Assembly (NCBI GenBank): GCA_009733575.1
Contig: ML769390.1
Location: 310,001 to 374,000 of the forward strand
Direction of reading: 5' to 3'
DNA: 64,000 bases
Source: Gymnopus androsaceus JB14
Taxonomy: Eukaryota > Basidiomycota > Agaricomycetes > Agaricales > Omphalotaceae
The notes under the pieces are model-generated. The model was not told the origin of the DNA, searched no databases, and worked only from the letters and a program-made list of their open reading frames with translations. This document shows, piece by piece, positions 44,161 through 56,435 of this stretch; position 1 is the first letter of the stretch; every line of letters begins with the position of its first letter. The position numbers were made by a program, and so were the translations under genes.

Positions 44161-44712
44161 TCACATCCTTTCGTCTTTCAATTGTTCCAGTCTAACTCTA
44201 ACTCTGGCCCTTCTTCGAGAGCCTATCTCTGCTTTCATGTCTTTGTTCTCTTCTAGCATTTCCTGTTGTACTTTGTACCTTTGTTCTGCGGCAGTTTTTG
44301 CGATATTTTTTTCACTGAATTCATCAATCAGTTTGTAAGTATCTTCTTCGCTTCTTCGCCGACATTCAATGAGGTCTCAGGAGTCAGCGGATATTAGCGA
44401 ATTTGGCTCTCTCCAGCGCTTGGAACCACTGCGCTTTCCCTTTATGAAAGATATGTGAAAGATCTTGATTATATGCGGTCCCCATACTACACATCTGGAC
44501 CCTTGCCTCGTCGTAGCCTCGATGCTCATTCTCGGGCTGGATTCGCAAGGCTGGCCGGATCCGGATGGAACTCAACAATCAGCAATCAGCGATCCGTCTT
44601 CAGTGACACCCATATCACGCTGTACCAAGCTCGTACAGCTCTCGGGCTTACCCAGCCGTATCTCCCAAACTGGTACAGTGCATATATCCATCAATGTTGC
44701 ATCTTTCTGCAT
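44161..44712 (-). CDS. Small coiled-coil protein, unknown function (new three-exon model)
   Basis: No single open frame covers this gene; I assembled it from splice sites. Exons are 44712-44652, 44570-44430 and 44375-44161, totalling 417 nt, giving 138 aa with consistent phases. The N-terminus is MQKDATLMDICTVPVWEIRL. The C-terminal about 65 residues form a charged helical region, LIDEFSEKNIAKTAAEQRYK, then a Glu/Lys-rich coil and the end RVRVRLEQLKDERM. No family is recognised. Intron 2 is the least certain. The gene lies between NoxR and the P4-ATPase, both on the same strand, with 270 bp to NoxR. Confidence 0.4.
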
Positions 44713-45152
44713 CTTTCAATCGACTGTCAACCTGTGAAAAGTGTAAGTAACGGGAGTCACGGCTAGTACCAAGAGCCGTCTAAGACGGGGAAGTATTATG
44801 TATGCATTTTTCGCGCAGTAGTATCTTGCTGCGTGTAAATCAGAATGAATATCGGTTTTATCTGGTTGCTATTTCGACGGCACCGTGCTGGCAAGATTTC
44901 ATCAAGGTCAAAGCAAACAATCACATTCGCGTCCAATTCGCGTCATTCAAGGGAAACGAGATCACTTCAAGATTCCGACTGGACGGATTGAGCATCTTTG
45001 GTAAGAAGGAAGATAATAAGATAGGGCAGATATATTATGCATACGTAGTCAAAAAAAATACAATTGTCCCTTTCCAAGATGAAAATAATCGTATGGTAGC
45101 AGAAGCAATAGTATCAAAACACATAGTCACTAAGGTAGGGAAGTAGATACCT
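44713..45152. other. Intergenic region
   Basis: About 440 bp between the small coiled-coil gene and the 3' end of the flippase gene. The plus-strand open frame at 44802-45146 shows no domain. It probably contains the 3' untranslated region of the flippase and the upstream region of the small gene. Confidence 0.3.
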
Positions 45153-48100
45153 TCAATACCCTGAAGGCTTGGCATCCGACTTTGAAGTGTCGTACGCCCG
45201 GATGAGCTTCGTCTGGTCCTGCTTGCCATTTTCTGTCTGGCTGAACGCAAAACCACGGTTGCGGCGCATACGCTGAACAGCACGAACTTTCTTGATCGCC
45301 TTTTGGAACCTGAAATATACGGCAACTGATAAGCCCGAGCGACGGTGAGGACAAAGCAGGATATACGCACTGTTCTTGCCGTGGCCGATAGTCGGGGATA
45401 TTGTATTTTTGTAGCTCTTGTGTGATGTGGTAAGAGGAAGGCATATACGTCCGTCTGTAACTGGATACCATGAGAGTATTCAGTAATCCATGAAGCAGCG
45501 AATCAACGTTCGAAGACGTACTATTTCCAAGCAAAGTCGCGGCTGAGACAGAATATCGGGACGAGGATAATCATAAAGTAGAAGACAGCATCCGTCCATA
45601 GACGTGGGACGATGTTTTCATATTCCTCAGAAAAGCCTATGGCGGGAGCAGCCAAAGCATAGAGAGGGAGGAAAACCATGGTAAACGCAAAATGATCCAG
45701 GGATTGCTACAAGAGAGTTTAATTAACATTTGACAAGTGCGGAGACAATAGGTCATTACCTATAACAGTGTACTTCGTCCATATACTAAATGATTTATGA
45801 GAAAATAACACACGCCGAGAAGAGAGAACAACATACTCGGAAATAAGGGCGGCCTTTCCCAGCACTGTTAGAAGAACAGCAAGGTACAACGTGGTACCCC
45901 AGAACCAATGGCCAGTGTCGAAGCCTGTAGCTTGCTTGATATCTCCCCACCACAATATGACAGAGAATCCGAACAAAATCTTGACAAGAAAAATGAACAA
46001 CTAACACAATGAACACCAAACGCAGATATGCTTACGAGGGAATGATATAGAGCATTGATGACCCACACCCAAAAGGCTTTGCTGGTGAAGAACTCGTTCT
46101 TCTGACCGAGAATATACAACTGAGGGTATCTGTCCAAGATTCGTGCAGAGACGAACTGATCAAAGACACCGATAACCAGAGGAGGTAGCACCGTGAATAC
46201 CACGTTGTATAGCGACAGCGTCCAGGACTCGTAAGCAATTTGACCAGAGAAATTGTTGAAGAATGAAAACTATAGATGGTCATCGATCAGCGGGGACGTC
46301 GCGAGGAAACGACAATGCCACCTCACCCAAAATTGGGTCATATACAAAGTGATATTCTTGTAGAAAGAATCTGTTCAAAAAATCAGTATACATTAGCGCG
46401 AACACAATACACTGAGCCACTAACATAGAATCAGCTTGGAAAGCCTTCTGTAACTCCATGCACCATGGACGAGCAATAGCTTTTTCAAGAATCGGAATTG
46501 TGAAATAGCTACATCAGCAGAACGAGCTGCTTGTAAACCCTGAAAAACGAAACTCAAGTTAAAAAAGCAGACAGATGCGCTAATTTTTTTTTACCAACCT
46601 CGACACCAGAAATACCGACGCCAACGTGCGCAGCTTGGATCATGCTGACATCGTTGGCACCATCACCAATAGCGAGTAAGATCGCCTTTTGGTTCTTCTT
46701 CACAAGCTTGACGACGAGGGCTTTCTGCAGCGGAGAAACACGACCTGTTTTGATAGATAGAATTAATGAGGTTCTTGGGACGTCAAATGTCCTTCAGCTT
46801 ACAACAAATGACAGCCTTGCACATGATGGCGAGTTCAAGGAAGATCTTAGATATGGGCTTCTCGAGAGCAAAGGTCAGACTCTTTCCATCTAATGAAGCC
46901 CCGTTCGTTAAACCATAGTCTGATGAATGAGAAGAAAAAGAACTTGCCAATGACAAGAGCTAGATCTTCCAACTCGAGGTCTCCCGTACTTCGCTGGTTC
47001 TTAATGGCGGCTAAACGCTTAGACAAGAACTCTTCAGTGTCGTGTGCTGATTCCTCATTGACGATTACCTGGATTGGGCATCAGCATCGCAACTAGTAAT
47101 CAAGTTCGAATATGAAATCTTACGAGGTTCATGGACTCGGATATCAACCTACAGGACATGCCGATGTTGATAGCTGTCTCTTGTCGGTCACCAGTAAGAA
47201 CCCACACCTACAATCAATGTCAGTATCTGTGTAACGTTGGTAGACAGCAAAAGCACCTTGATACCGGCTTGCTGTAACGTATGAATAGTGTCCGGAACAC
47301 CCTCCTGAAGTTTGTCCTCAATTGCGGTGGCACCGAGCAAGAATAAATCCTTCTCGATTAGTTCAGCTGCCTGATCAAGAGCGTCACCACGTCCATTGAT
47401 AGTTGCCGCCGCTTGGTCATAAATCGTACACCATTGACGATATTCCTGTTCAGGAATGTCCCTGGAAGCGAGACAGAGAGTACGGAGACCTTCGGTGGCG
47501 TATTCCTAATCGGATAATTAGCAAATGCGCAGAAATAGCAAAAGGGGACGAGTTGCTACCTCAAGATGAGCCATCGTCTTCTCGGTGTACGGCTGATTCT
47601 TGCTTAGACGCTTCCAAGATGACTGTATCAGCGCCTTTGGTAAATATCTTGATCTTTCCGTCAGGCATTCGTACAAGTGTTGACATTCTTTTTCGGGTAG
47701 AGTTGAACTCGCAAACGTTGAGAATCTGGAATTCTTGGGACTGTCCTTGGATATTGACGAACACTGATTTGGGTTTCCGCACCTTCATACAGGATGAGCA
47801 TCAAATGCTAAGGAGATGGGATAACTTACGTGGAACTGATAGCCCAACAGTTCTGCTCCAGCAACCAAAGCCGCTTCGTCAGGACTACTAGCTTGATATT
47901 GCAGCTTCCCGTCTTTTTGCTCCGGTATTACAGTGTGACAGACAGCCAACAGCGTCAAGAACTCTTTAACGACTTCCTTTCCTTGTCCGCAGCTGACATG
48001 GACGAGCCTGAGGCAGACGGATCCACGAACGGGTTGGAGTTTTCCTCGAGCATGGTCTTCATCTCCGCAAAGCTCTTCCAAGCATCTCCGTTACCCTTGG

Positions 48101-50122
48101 CCTCTTCACCATCTCCTCTCCTCCCTTCCTCCACGACCTCGGCATACGCAACTCCTGCAATACTACACATGCGGAATTCCATCTCGTTTCGGGTCAGGGT
48201 ACCGGTTTTGTCACTGAAGACATATTCGATCTGACCCAACTCTTCGACAAGAGAAGACGTTCGACACAGAGCTGGTGTATCGGTGCGGGCATAGTACATG
48301 TCAAGGTCGGAATTGATGAGCTGGGCTTGTTGATATTTGACCACCTCCATTGTGACGATTAAGGAGATTGGGATAAGGTTGTTGTAGAGAATGATAAAAG
48401 TCAGAATATCTGGAGAGAGAGATTGTTAGCACAAGTTGATCGTAGAGATTGTTATCCAACCTTCAATGAACGTCTTTGCTGCGGAAATATTGATATCAGT
48501 AACCTATCTTGAAGCAACAAAAGCGACGAACCTCTTGCGCTTAGCGTCGTAGTTTCGACAAGATACCATTGTGCGTTGGATAAGAACCAGGTTCGGATAC
48601 TACTTCCAATTGTGCTTCCGATGGAGAGGAGAAGGAGGAGGATGAAGAGATACACAATTTGAACGTTAACTTGTCTTTCGACAGCCGTACGCTTGATTGG
48701 TGCAGCACTAAAAGCTAAATGTTCAATGCCGAACTTGGTTTGATTATGATAGGCACTCACGTAGCATTCCGCATCAGCTTCGTTTCGTGGCCAGTGAACA
48801 CGCAAATACCGTACAACCAGGGTGTATTTCGAATCTGAGCGCCACGAAGTAAAAGTTGGTCTGGTCCCAGAGGCACCTGTTTCGGTGTCCCCATACTCGT
48901 CAAAAGCTCCAGAGTACCTTCAAAGGTGTAAAGAGAGTTGTTAGGTTGCTCAGATCGTAACGTCCCGCGTAAAGATGTGACCAGGTTTGGTGAAGTGAAT
49001 GAAGAGGTTTGCGGAGAGGCCTGTTTGATTTTGAGGTTTGTTTCACTAAAAAGGTTAAGTATAAAAATTACTGCAAACACGCAAGTCTCACCCATCCAAA
49101 TTTGAAGTCTCAATGTAGCACAGTCCCTCCGGTTCACTCGAACTGAGCAGTAACATGTCCGCGGGAATGAATTCGTCGCTGTCCAGCCGTACCACATCTC
49201 CCACAGATATGTCCCGCCACCTCTTCTCCTCAAAGGTGCTTTGGGGTGTGAGGACTTTGGCCATCCGTGCATTGAGCTCGGAATCCGACTGATGTCGTTT
49301 CTACCAGGATGAAGTTGTGTAAACGAGTCATTCTGAATGGACCAAAAGCCAAACGCACCAGATCTTCCTGTACCTCCTTGAACGCAGATGCTAATAAGAC
49401 TCCCGCCAGCGGAAATATTGTAGTATACTGATTAGTTGGTGATACATCGGGTATCTGCTGTATACAGGCAGTGAAAAGAAAGAAGATGTTGGCATATTTG
49501 GAGAATTGTTCTGTTTTGGCAAAGTATTAGCATCAAGTGAAAGCGCAGCGGTCAAGACATACATACCTGCGAAGAACTTGGGAACGAATGAAGCCACATT
49601 GTACTTGCTCGTAGAAACATAGTTTGACACAAATTCAGCGTTGGCAGCATGATTGTTAAGGGCCACTACTCGTTCTCCCTGTACCACCTTCTCCCGCTGC
49701 CACGGCCATTTCCAAGTCCATTTCTTGGATTTTTGGGGAGGCTTTTCTGCAGAAGAACTTCCTCCAGGAAATGAACGCGAGCCATCAAAAGGACGCTGAT
49801 TTGGGTCGTCGTCGTCAAAGTTCCAGCCTTGAGGAGCGCCATCTCCGAGACTGACTTTTGAAACACCAGCCGGCGGTGCAGCAGAACGAGCCAAAGGCAA
49901 GCCACTTTCTTGAGACTGCATTGGCATTGGCCTTCCAAAGGCAGAATCGGGCATGTCATCATCATCATCGAAGAATGGATCCAGCAACTGCGGGTTAGGC
50001 GAGTCGATATAAGGTGAATTTGTGAAAGTAGAAGGGGGATAGCCGTTATTATTGGCTGGTTTGTATTGATTTGAAGCAGCTGGATTTGCTTGCGAAACGA
50101 GTCGCAAGAAATCGTCACTCAT
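45153..50122 (-). CDS. DRS2: P4-type phospholipid-transporting ATPase, Drs2 type
   Basis: A flippase that moves aminophospholipids to the cytosolic leaflet of late Golgi membranes and drives vesicle budding. The N-terminal tail starts [20 protein letters not shown] and is acidic (DDDDDMPD). The P-type core follows: [31 protein letters not shown], the membrane entry [20 protein letters not shown], the phosphorylation motif [13 protein letters not shown], the KGAD nucleotide-binding motif in [15 protein letters not shown] and the hinge [20 protein letters not shown]. The last membrane segments and the C-terminal tail are typical of Drs2 ([20 protein letters not shown]). The stop is at 45153. 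About 15 introns split the gene. An upstream in-frame Met at 50149 is an alternative start. Its start lies about 105 bp from the divergent TFIIIA-like gene. Confidence 0.92.
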
Positions 50123-50227
50123 AACGTCCAGCGAGAAGTAGCAGTTCAAGTTGCAAGTTTAGTAGTTGTGAGAATAATTATTTCCGGCGGCACTGCACTC
50201 TTTCTCTCTACCATCTTTCACTGCCTT
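50123..50227. promoter_or_regulatory. Compact bidirectional promoter between the flippase and TFIIIA-like genes
   Basis: About 105 bp lie between divergent start codons at 50122 and 50228. The sequence is mixed, with an ATAATTATT patch near 50172-50180. Confidence 0.45.
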
Positions 50228-51856
50228 ATGCTGACCACCACTTCGGTGCTGGGAAAACGAAAAACTTCATCTACAAATTATGTTCTTCATCTAGCATCTA
50301 GTCCAGAGCCTCAGCCTTCAGAACCAGCCCGCAAAAAAAGATACGAGTGCACTATCGCTGGATGCGATAAAACATATTCCAAACCTTCGCGTTTGCAAGA
50401 GCATATACGCTCGCATACCTGGCGAGGTAACTCGTGTATTCAGTTCAGTTTCAGTTTGTTCATTGTGTACCCCCTTCAGCGTCCATTCGTATGCGCTACT
50501 TGCCAAAAATCCTATCTTCGAGAGAGCCATTTGCAGGCTCATGCTCGTAGCCATCTTCCTGCCTCTGATAAACCTTTTGTTTGCTCCTTGTCAAACTGTG
50601 AAAAACGCTTCTGGACGCAACAACACCTCCGTGCTCATCTTGACTGGCACAACTGGGCTAAAGCCATTCGCAGTACGTTGTCATTTTCACCTGAATATCC
50701 TTTTTTCTAACGTCACCCAGTGTACTGAGCGCGACTGTAACGAGACGTTCGCAAAACACCACCAACTTCGATCGCATTTATGCACTGTACACGCTCCTCC
50801 TGGCACAAAACCTTACCAGTGCTCCCATGAAGGATGTACAAAATCCTTCGACACTAACCAACATCTTCGTACTCATCATGCGTACGCATAATGGTTTGTT
50901 CTAATCCTTAAATAGCTGTTCCATGGCTTACCAGTGTCACAGAAAAACGCTACACGTGTGTTCACGAATCGTGTTTACCCACTGCAGAACGTCCCATTGT
51001 CTTTTATCCTACTTTCCATGCACTTCAGCACCATACTCGTACTGCACATCCGCCTACCTGTACACACGCATCGTGTAATGGTCGCGTCTTTGCTTCTGGG
51101 AAAAATCTACGCGAACACCAAAAACTTCACGCACAGCGCGACGAAGAAGCTCAGCTTAATGCCATGGTTGCTGGGTCTGACGGGGAAGATGAGGAAATGG
51201 GGAACCGCCGAAAAAACGTCGTAGGGGTGGAGAGTATGGAAGAGACTGGAAATGTGAGGTTGAAGGATGTACAAAGGACTTTAAATCTGTGGGTATCAAT
51301 CTTCTCTATCAAATAACTCTTTTCTCAACCATCTCCAGAGTAAGGCCCTCAATATCCACAACAAAGTCGCACATCTCGGACAAAGAGACTTTGCCTGTCC
51401 TCACGAGGGCTGCGGGACTGCCTTTGGCTACAAGCATCTTCTTCAACGTCACCTCGCTAAATACCATTCCGCCAAGGACGGCGACTGATGCTGAATCTCC
51501 ATCCGAATCGGAAGCAGAAGTTTCAGAAGCAGCAGGAAGCCCCTCCACCGCGCATGAGTATCAGTGCCATGACTGGTAGTGCCTACTCCAGTCGCGCGAA
51601 CGACTCTGAGGCCATACAATGTCCTTACCCGAATCTCAGCTTCCCGCACGGCGGTGTTCATGCGGAGCAATCGGGCGACGTGGCAGAACAAGGTTGCGGC
51701 TATGTTTTCCGACGGGCTTACGACCTTCGCCGACATCTACTTGCTCTACATAAAGTGGAGGCCGAGAAGGATAGTGTTGATGCCTTGGGTGAGGAAGATC
51801 AAGTCGAAAGTACATACACTATAGCACATACATTCATAATAGTTATACCGGCGTAG
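50228..51856 (+). CDS. TFIIIA-like C2H2 zinc-finger protein
   Basis: Multiple C2H2 fingers with the TFIIIA pattern of fungal proteins that bind the 5S rRNA gene and the RNA. The start is MLTTTSVLGKRKTSSTN. Fingers visible: YECTIAGCDKTYSKPSRLQE, FVCATCQKSYLRESHLQAHA, FVCSLSNCEKRFWTQQHLRA, CTERDCNETFAKHHQLRSHL, YQCSHEGCTKSFDTNQHLRT, then TCTHASCNGRVFASGKNLRE, FACPHEGCGTAFGYKHLLQR and a final QGCGYVFRRAYDLRRHLLAL. That is at least eight, close to the nine of TFIIIA. Exons alternate frames with short introns, for example near 50427-50480 and 50671-50720. Joins after 51220 are less clear, and a stop after YHSAKDGD must be removed by splicing. Confidence 0.75.
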
Positions 51857-52004
51857 TAAATACATAGAAAAGCACCGGTTGTGGTTGTGGTTGTCCTTGA
51901 CATTCGGAATATGGCGTTGCTGTAATTACCAAATTGAAATGGGAAATTTCTTGCCCGGCGCTACGTCTTCTCTCTTGCCCTCACACCTTTCCGGTGGCCT
52001 ATAG

Positions 52005-54298
52005 ATGTCACATATCCATCTCCGGGCTCCCTCTCATGCTTCTGGTCGTCGATCTGGCCGTGATTCAGACGCTTTACCAAAATTTTACGCTGAAAAGCCT
52101 TATTATAGTCACAGCAGAGGCTCGACTCCTTTGATTATACCATTGCCTATACTAATTCCAGGGACAAGACGCAAATTACGACTCTGGATGCCCAATATCC
52201 GAGGGCTACATCGAGCCAGCGTCTCGAAATTCGGAACGAAAAGAGGCTCCTTTCTTATTGCGCTTGTATATCTTCTCTTTATATTTTCTGTATTCGCTGT
52301 CGCGCATCCGGTTTGGGTCAAAGAAGAAGACGTGGCCTGGGCTTCCCAGTACAACACTGGTCTATGACAAGGAAGATTTAGAGAGAATATGGCGATGGGA
52401 GATTGCCAGCGGTCATCATCCTTCTACTCGACCAAGTGAGCTGGCTTCTTCAAGTCGCTGTAGCCAATTAATTGTTTTTATTTTATTATAGTACCATCTC
52501 CATATAATGTCGAAATTCAGCCCAAAAATCCAGCCCTTCCACATGAAGGCTCAGGTCGTGTGTACCTCGACGTTTCAAGTCGCGCTCCCAACGTCGCGTA
52601 TCCTCCGCGCCCAAAAGCTGGAAGCGTGGCTGACCTTGACGTCCTCATGAATCATTGCGATTTCGCTGCCGATAGTGTTCGTATGTCTTTCATACCCTTC
52701 CTGAATCCATGCTGATATTATACAGTATGTCCGTGACTGCCTAGAGGTCCTCAGAATCGGGGGAGGTCTAGACAATGGCAGAAGGGTACGGAGAATGATT
52801 CCCGACGAATGGCTGTACGTATTCGTCGACGAGCCAACTACCGGAGCAACACACACTTCACCATCACCCCCTGTCCGCCAAGGCGTCGTCCGCGTCGAGC
52901 GAGACGCCCAAGTCGATGATTCGGCATTCCGCAAAAGCCGACATGCCAGCTGGGAAACTCCCGCGATATCCCTCCCCCCAACAAAGAACCCTCTTTCTTC
53001 ACCTTATTGCGATCCCGAGGAACCACGTATCTTCCATATGTTCTGGTCTGGCGACTTTACCGACAAGCCCTATCTAGCTCTGCTCTCCTTCCTCTACACC
53101 CAGAACCTCGGACTTCATAAATCTGAGCCTTCGCCCTCGTCCTGTCCACCCAAGCTCTGGCTCTGGATCAACCCAGGGTTCATGCTCACACTCAAAAACC
53201 CTGCCCTAAGCCGCGAGAAATTCGAAAAAATCAAACACAACCAGTGGGCGGCACCGTTCCTGCATCCCCGGTTCAATGGTATTATTGAATTCAAGTTTTG
53301 GAACACTACCGAACAGCTGGATAGTGTTGAGGAACTGAGGGATGTTTGGCGGTCTGCGCCGACGATTTTCAACTCGGGTGGGCACACTATCCATATTAGT
53401 GGGATGCCTAGGACTTGGACGGCACAAGAGGAGGAGGCAGCAACGACAGCAGAAAGCATGGCGGCAAATGCTACATCCCCCTACAACGAGCCCGAAAAAG
53501 TCGCAGTCGTGCTATCCGACATGGCACGGTTCCTCCTCTGTCATCATTTCGGTGGCGTCTATCTCGACGCTGATACGCTCTTCCTCCGCGACTGGGAAGA
53601 ACTCTGGGGGTGGAAGGGTGCATTCGCATATCGATGGTCATGGCACGACGACTACAACACCGCCGCTCTGAAAATGAGCAAAGGATCTGCATTGGGTTCA
53701 TTCATTTTACGAACAGCGTTCAAGAATGATTTTGATTTTCATCCGATGACGATTACCAAGTATATGAAGGATGCGCATATGGAGGATTTGTTGTTTAGGC
53801 TGCCTGATGCGATGTTTGATTCGGCTTGGTTGAATATGGAGGGATATCAGAGGGAGAGGCCGCCGCAGCCGTATTTCTCGAGGTGACATATTATTAATCG
53901 TTGCTCAAGTGGGCTTTGGCTAACACAGTACTGTTTGGATTAGATTCGAAGAATTTTTCGAAACTCCACAACAAAATAGCGCTACTCCTCCCGTAGTCGG
54001 GTTTGACGGGTTCTTCAGAGGGGCATTCTCGTATCATTTCCATAACTCTTGGTGCGTACATACCATATTCCTTCCTTCCGCGATTTACAAACTCACTCAC
54101 CGTTGATCCAGGTCAAGACTCAACGACCCATCGCGAAACTTCCCCGACCTGGGACCGCGATTCGCAAGGGATAGCGACATATTCGTTCCGAAACTTGATC
54201 CACAAGACTTTAACTGGTCGACAGTGCTGAAACGGACTTTTGAGGCGTATTTGAGAGGAGAGGTTCCGAATATGTATGGAGAGTGGATACAATACTAA
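52005..54298 (+). CDS. Type II membrane glycosyltransferase with DxD motif (GT32-like)
   Basis: A Golgi-type enzyme: a basic cytosolic tail (GTRRKLRLWMPNIRGLHRAS), then one membrane anchor (GSFLIALVYLLFIFSVFAVA, about residues 80-100) and a large luminal catalytic domain. The catalytic part shows RIFHMFWSGDFTDKPYLALL, PKLWLWINPGF, KVAVVLSDMARFLLCHHFGG then VYLDADTLFLRDW with the DxD motif, and FHPMTITKYMKDAHMEDLLF. The C-terminus is SYHFHNSWSRLNDPSRNFPD. The stop is at 54296-54298. GT32-like proteins transfer galactose or mannose; the acceptor is unknown. Between ASQYNT and LVYDKEDLERIW near 52358-52362 the frame changes without a convincing intron, so an indel is suspected. Confidence 0.7.
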
Positions 54299-54419
54299 GT
54301 TTATTTATTACTAGATTAGCAGAGGATTGAAGTGGTTGCAGAATCGATTGTCGCTGTGCGAATGCCGAATACTAGTGGTTAATTATAGTAAAATTAAGAT
54401 GGTGTGGCTCGAATGAAAG

Positions 54420-54535
54420 GATACACTACAACTCTGCCGTTGAGATTGTCAATTGTGCCATTAAGATTGTCAATGATTGTTAACTGTGCCGTTGAGAACA
54501 CCGAGTGTGCCATTGACATTGTCAATTGTGGCAGA
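54420..54535. repeat. Imperfect tandem repeat of GTGCC(A/G)TTGAGATTGTCAA type
   Basis: At least four degenerate copies of a unit containing TGTGCCATT and ATTGTCAAT alternate over about 110 bp. Copies differ in length and sequence. Confidence 0.65.
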
Positions 54536-54828
54536 GTCGGTTCAGAATCGACTAGATTCGGTACACTCTGTATGAGCTACTGGATTGCAGCAAGCAGCTG
54601 GTTCACTCTCGCAGAGGTTGCCGATTCCTGAATAGCCACTGTTGGCCAAAAAAAAATTGAAAAAAAGAGCGATATATAATCATGAAGATATTGAGTGTCT
54701 TCACTCACCCTGAGGACTCAGGACTTGGTTGTTCACGGTTGCGATGCTTTTGGTTTTGAGCCATGGGGGCGCGTTTGTAAGTTAGCGCCGATTTTCAATG
54801 ATCTTGATCCTGACCACGACCACGACGC

Positions 54829-54829
<1 letters not shown>

Positions 54830-54872
<43 letters not shown>
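54830..54872. repeat. CT dinucleotide microsatellite
   Basis: An uninterrupted run of about 21 CT units. Such tracts are variable in length. Confidence 0.95.
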
Positions 54873-54874
<2 letters not shown>

Positions 54875-56179
54875 GAGCTCCCCCACATCGCGCTCTTAGA
54901 CTCCTCCACAGGCCTCCCGTCTTTCCTCCTGGAACCACCATCCAATGCTACATCCATCGACTCCAGCACTTGAAGCTGGTCATAAAGAATTTCCACGCTC
55001 TGCATCTGGCTCTCCAGAGCTCAACGATCCGATATATGTGGCGGTGAATGGTTTGGTTTTCATTATTTCTCACCAAATTTTACGACCAAGTTTCAAGGCG
55101 ATGAAGCGTCGCCCGGTCAAAAAAAGGAAGACTTTCTTGAGGCATTACGCGTCGACGAGCAAGTTAGAAAATACCATTGGCATTGCATGCCTCCGAAACT
55201 CTACTATGGCTTTGGCCTTGACTTTGAGGACTGTGCTGACTACTATACCGGAAGAAGGTTCGACTGCCTGCTTAGCGGTATGCCTCGCTTGTCCAGAAGC
55301 ACCTGTCCAGCATCTGCGAACATTTTTCTAGCATTGTAATACTACCCCAGTCCGTCGACTATCAGCTAGTGTTGTCTTTGTACAGTAATCACAACATTGA
55401 TTACAGAGAGCTGGAAGATCATGATGAGAAGGTCTTTGAGCTTTTGAGCAAGGAATTTCCTTGGGTGTTCTTGACTCAGGAGCCACGGTGATTCTACCCT
55501 TGCAATGATCACTAATTTTGGTGAGTTCTGAGATCTGTTTTGATTGGTATGTGGATACCAATTTCATTTAGCTTTCCCTTCGACTTGTTCCTAATCTCAA
55601 TGTGTTTGTGTCATCTACTTTGCTTCCTTCAATCAATGGATTTCCATCTGCAGAATCCCTGACCTAGATGATATTTCCGTTTCTGTGAGGCTACTGATGC
55701 CGCCCTTCAGAGTATCAATGAAAAGCTTGCCCTTCATCCTTCGAGTTATACCTTGAAAGAATTTTTCGTCAGAATTCATTGCTCGCGGAAGAAAGTTACA
55801 TGATCTGGATTCTGTAACACTGATGAAGAGCCAAGGCATTCTGACAGTGTTAGGAATGGCCTTCAAGGCTAATGCATATATTTGCCGTTGAACTGGTCAT
55901 AACTCAAGTTGAGCCTGTAATGCTAAAAAGGGCTGAACACTTCGTTATAATAGTACGGTACAGTAGCATAGTAGAAGGCGGATGGATGGTGAGATTGGAA
56001 TTGGGCATAATAGACTTGCAATCAGAGGTAGACGGAGGTATGGAGTCCACTATATTAGCCCGAAATACTTACATACAAAGAAACCTTGGCAATAAAAGTA
56101 AAGTGTACTTATAAAAAGCTCAAAAAAAAACAAGAATCTCCTACATTAATCAAGGATATCCATCAACCAGACACCATCA

Positions 56180-56280
56180 CGACGCCAGCAGGATTTGAAC
56201 CTGCGCCCTCAAAGAGGAACAGATGAGCGGAAAATATAAACCATTCTAATCTGTCGCCGTAACCACTTGGCTATAGCGCC
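56180..56280 (-). tRNA. tRNA-Ser(AGA) with a short intron
   Basis: Read on the minus strand from 56280, the acceptor stem GGCGCTA pairs with TGGCGTC (two G-T wobbles). D-arm GCC...GGC and T-arm GCAGG TTCAAAT CCTGC fold well. A long variable arm (TCCTCTTTGAGG) marks a class II tRNA, and the discriminator is G, as in serine tRNAs. The anticodon stem ACAGA/TCTGT encloses TTAGAA, giving anticodon AGA, followed by an intron of about 19 nt. The 3' CCA is not encoded, as usual in eukaryotes. Confidence 0.9.
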
Positions 56281-56435
56281 TTATTACTGCGGGCAGTGTT
56301 TCCTTCACATCGCGGAGAGCGAGTTTACTTAGAGTTATGCATTTGCCAATTGCCATCATCGAGGGTGGGCTATCACGATTCACACTACACCGACACTAAA
56401 TCCCAATCAGCATTTCTAATACTATGTATAATATT

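Larger units (their letters stand above)
54299..56179. other. Gene-poor region with repeats and a possible coding relic
   Basis: About 1.9 kb with no complete gene. It holds imperfect repeats (54420-54535), a (CT)n tract (54830-54872) and an open stretch at 54986-55339 lacking a start codon. That stretch reads like protein (FGFHYFSPNFTTKFQGDEAS; KYHWHCMPPKLYYGFGLDFE), so a decayed exon is possible. No family is recognised. Confidence 0.4.

Noticed and set aside
44802..45146. 114-aa plus-strand frame
   Set aside because: No domain, no splice context, and it overlaps the likely 3' untranslated region of the flippase gene.
54830..54872. CT tract as part of a repeat array such as CRISPR
   Set aside because: Simple dinucleotide microsatellite with no spacers; the host is eukaryotic.
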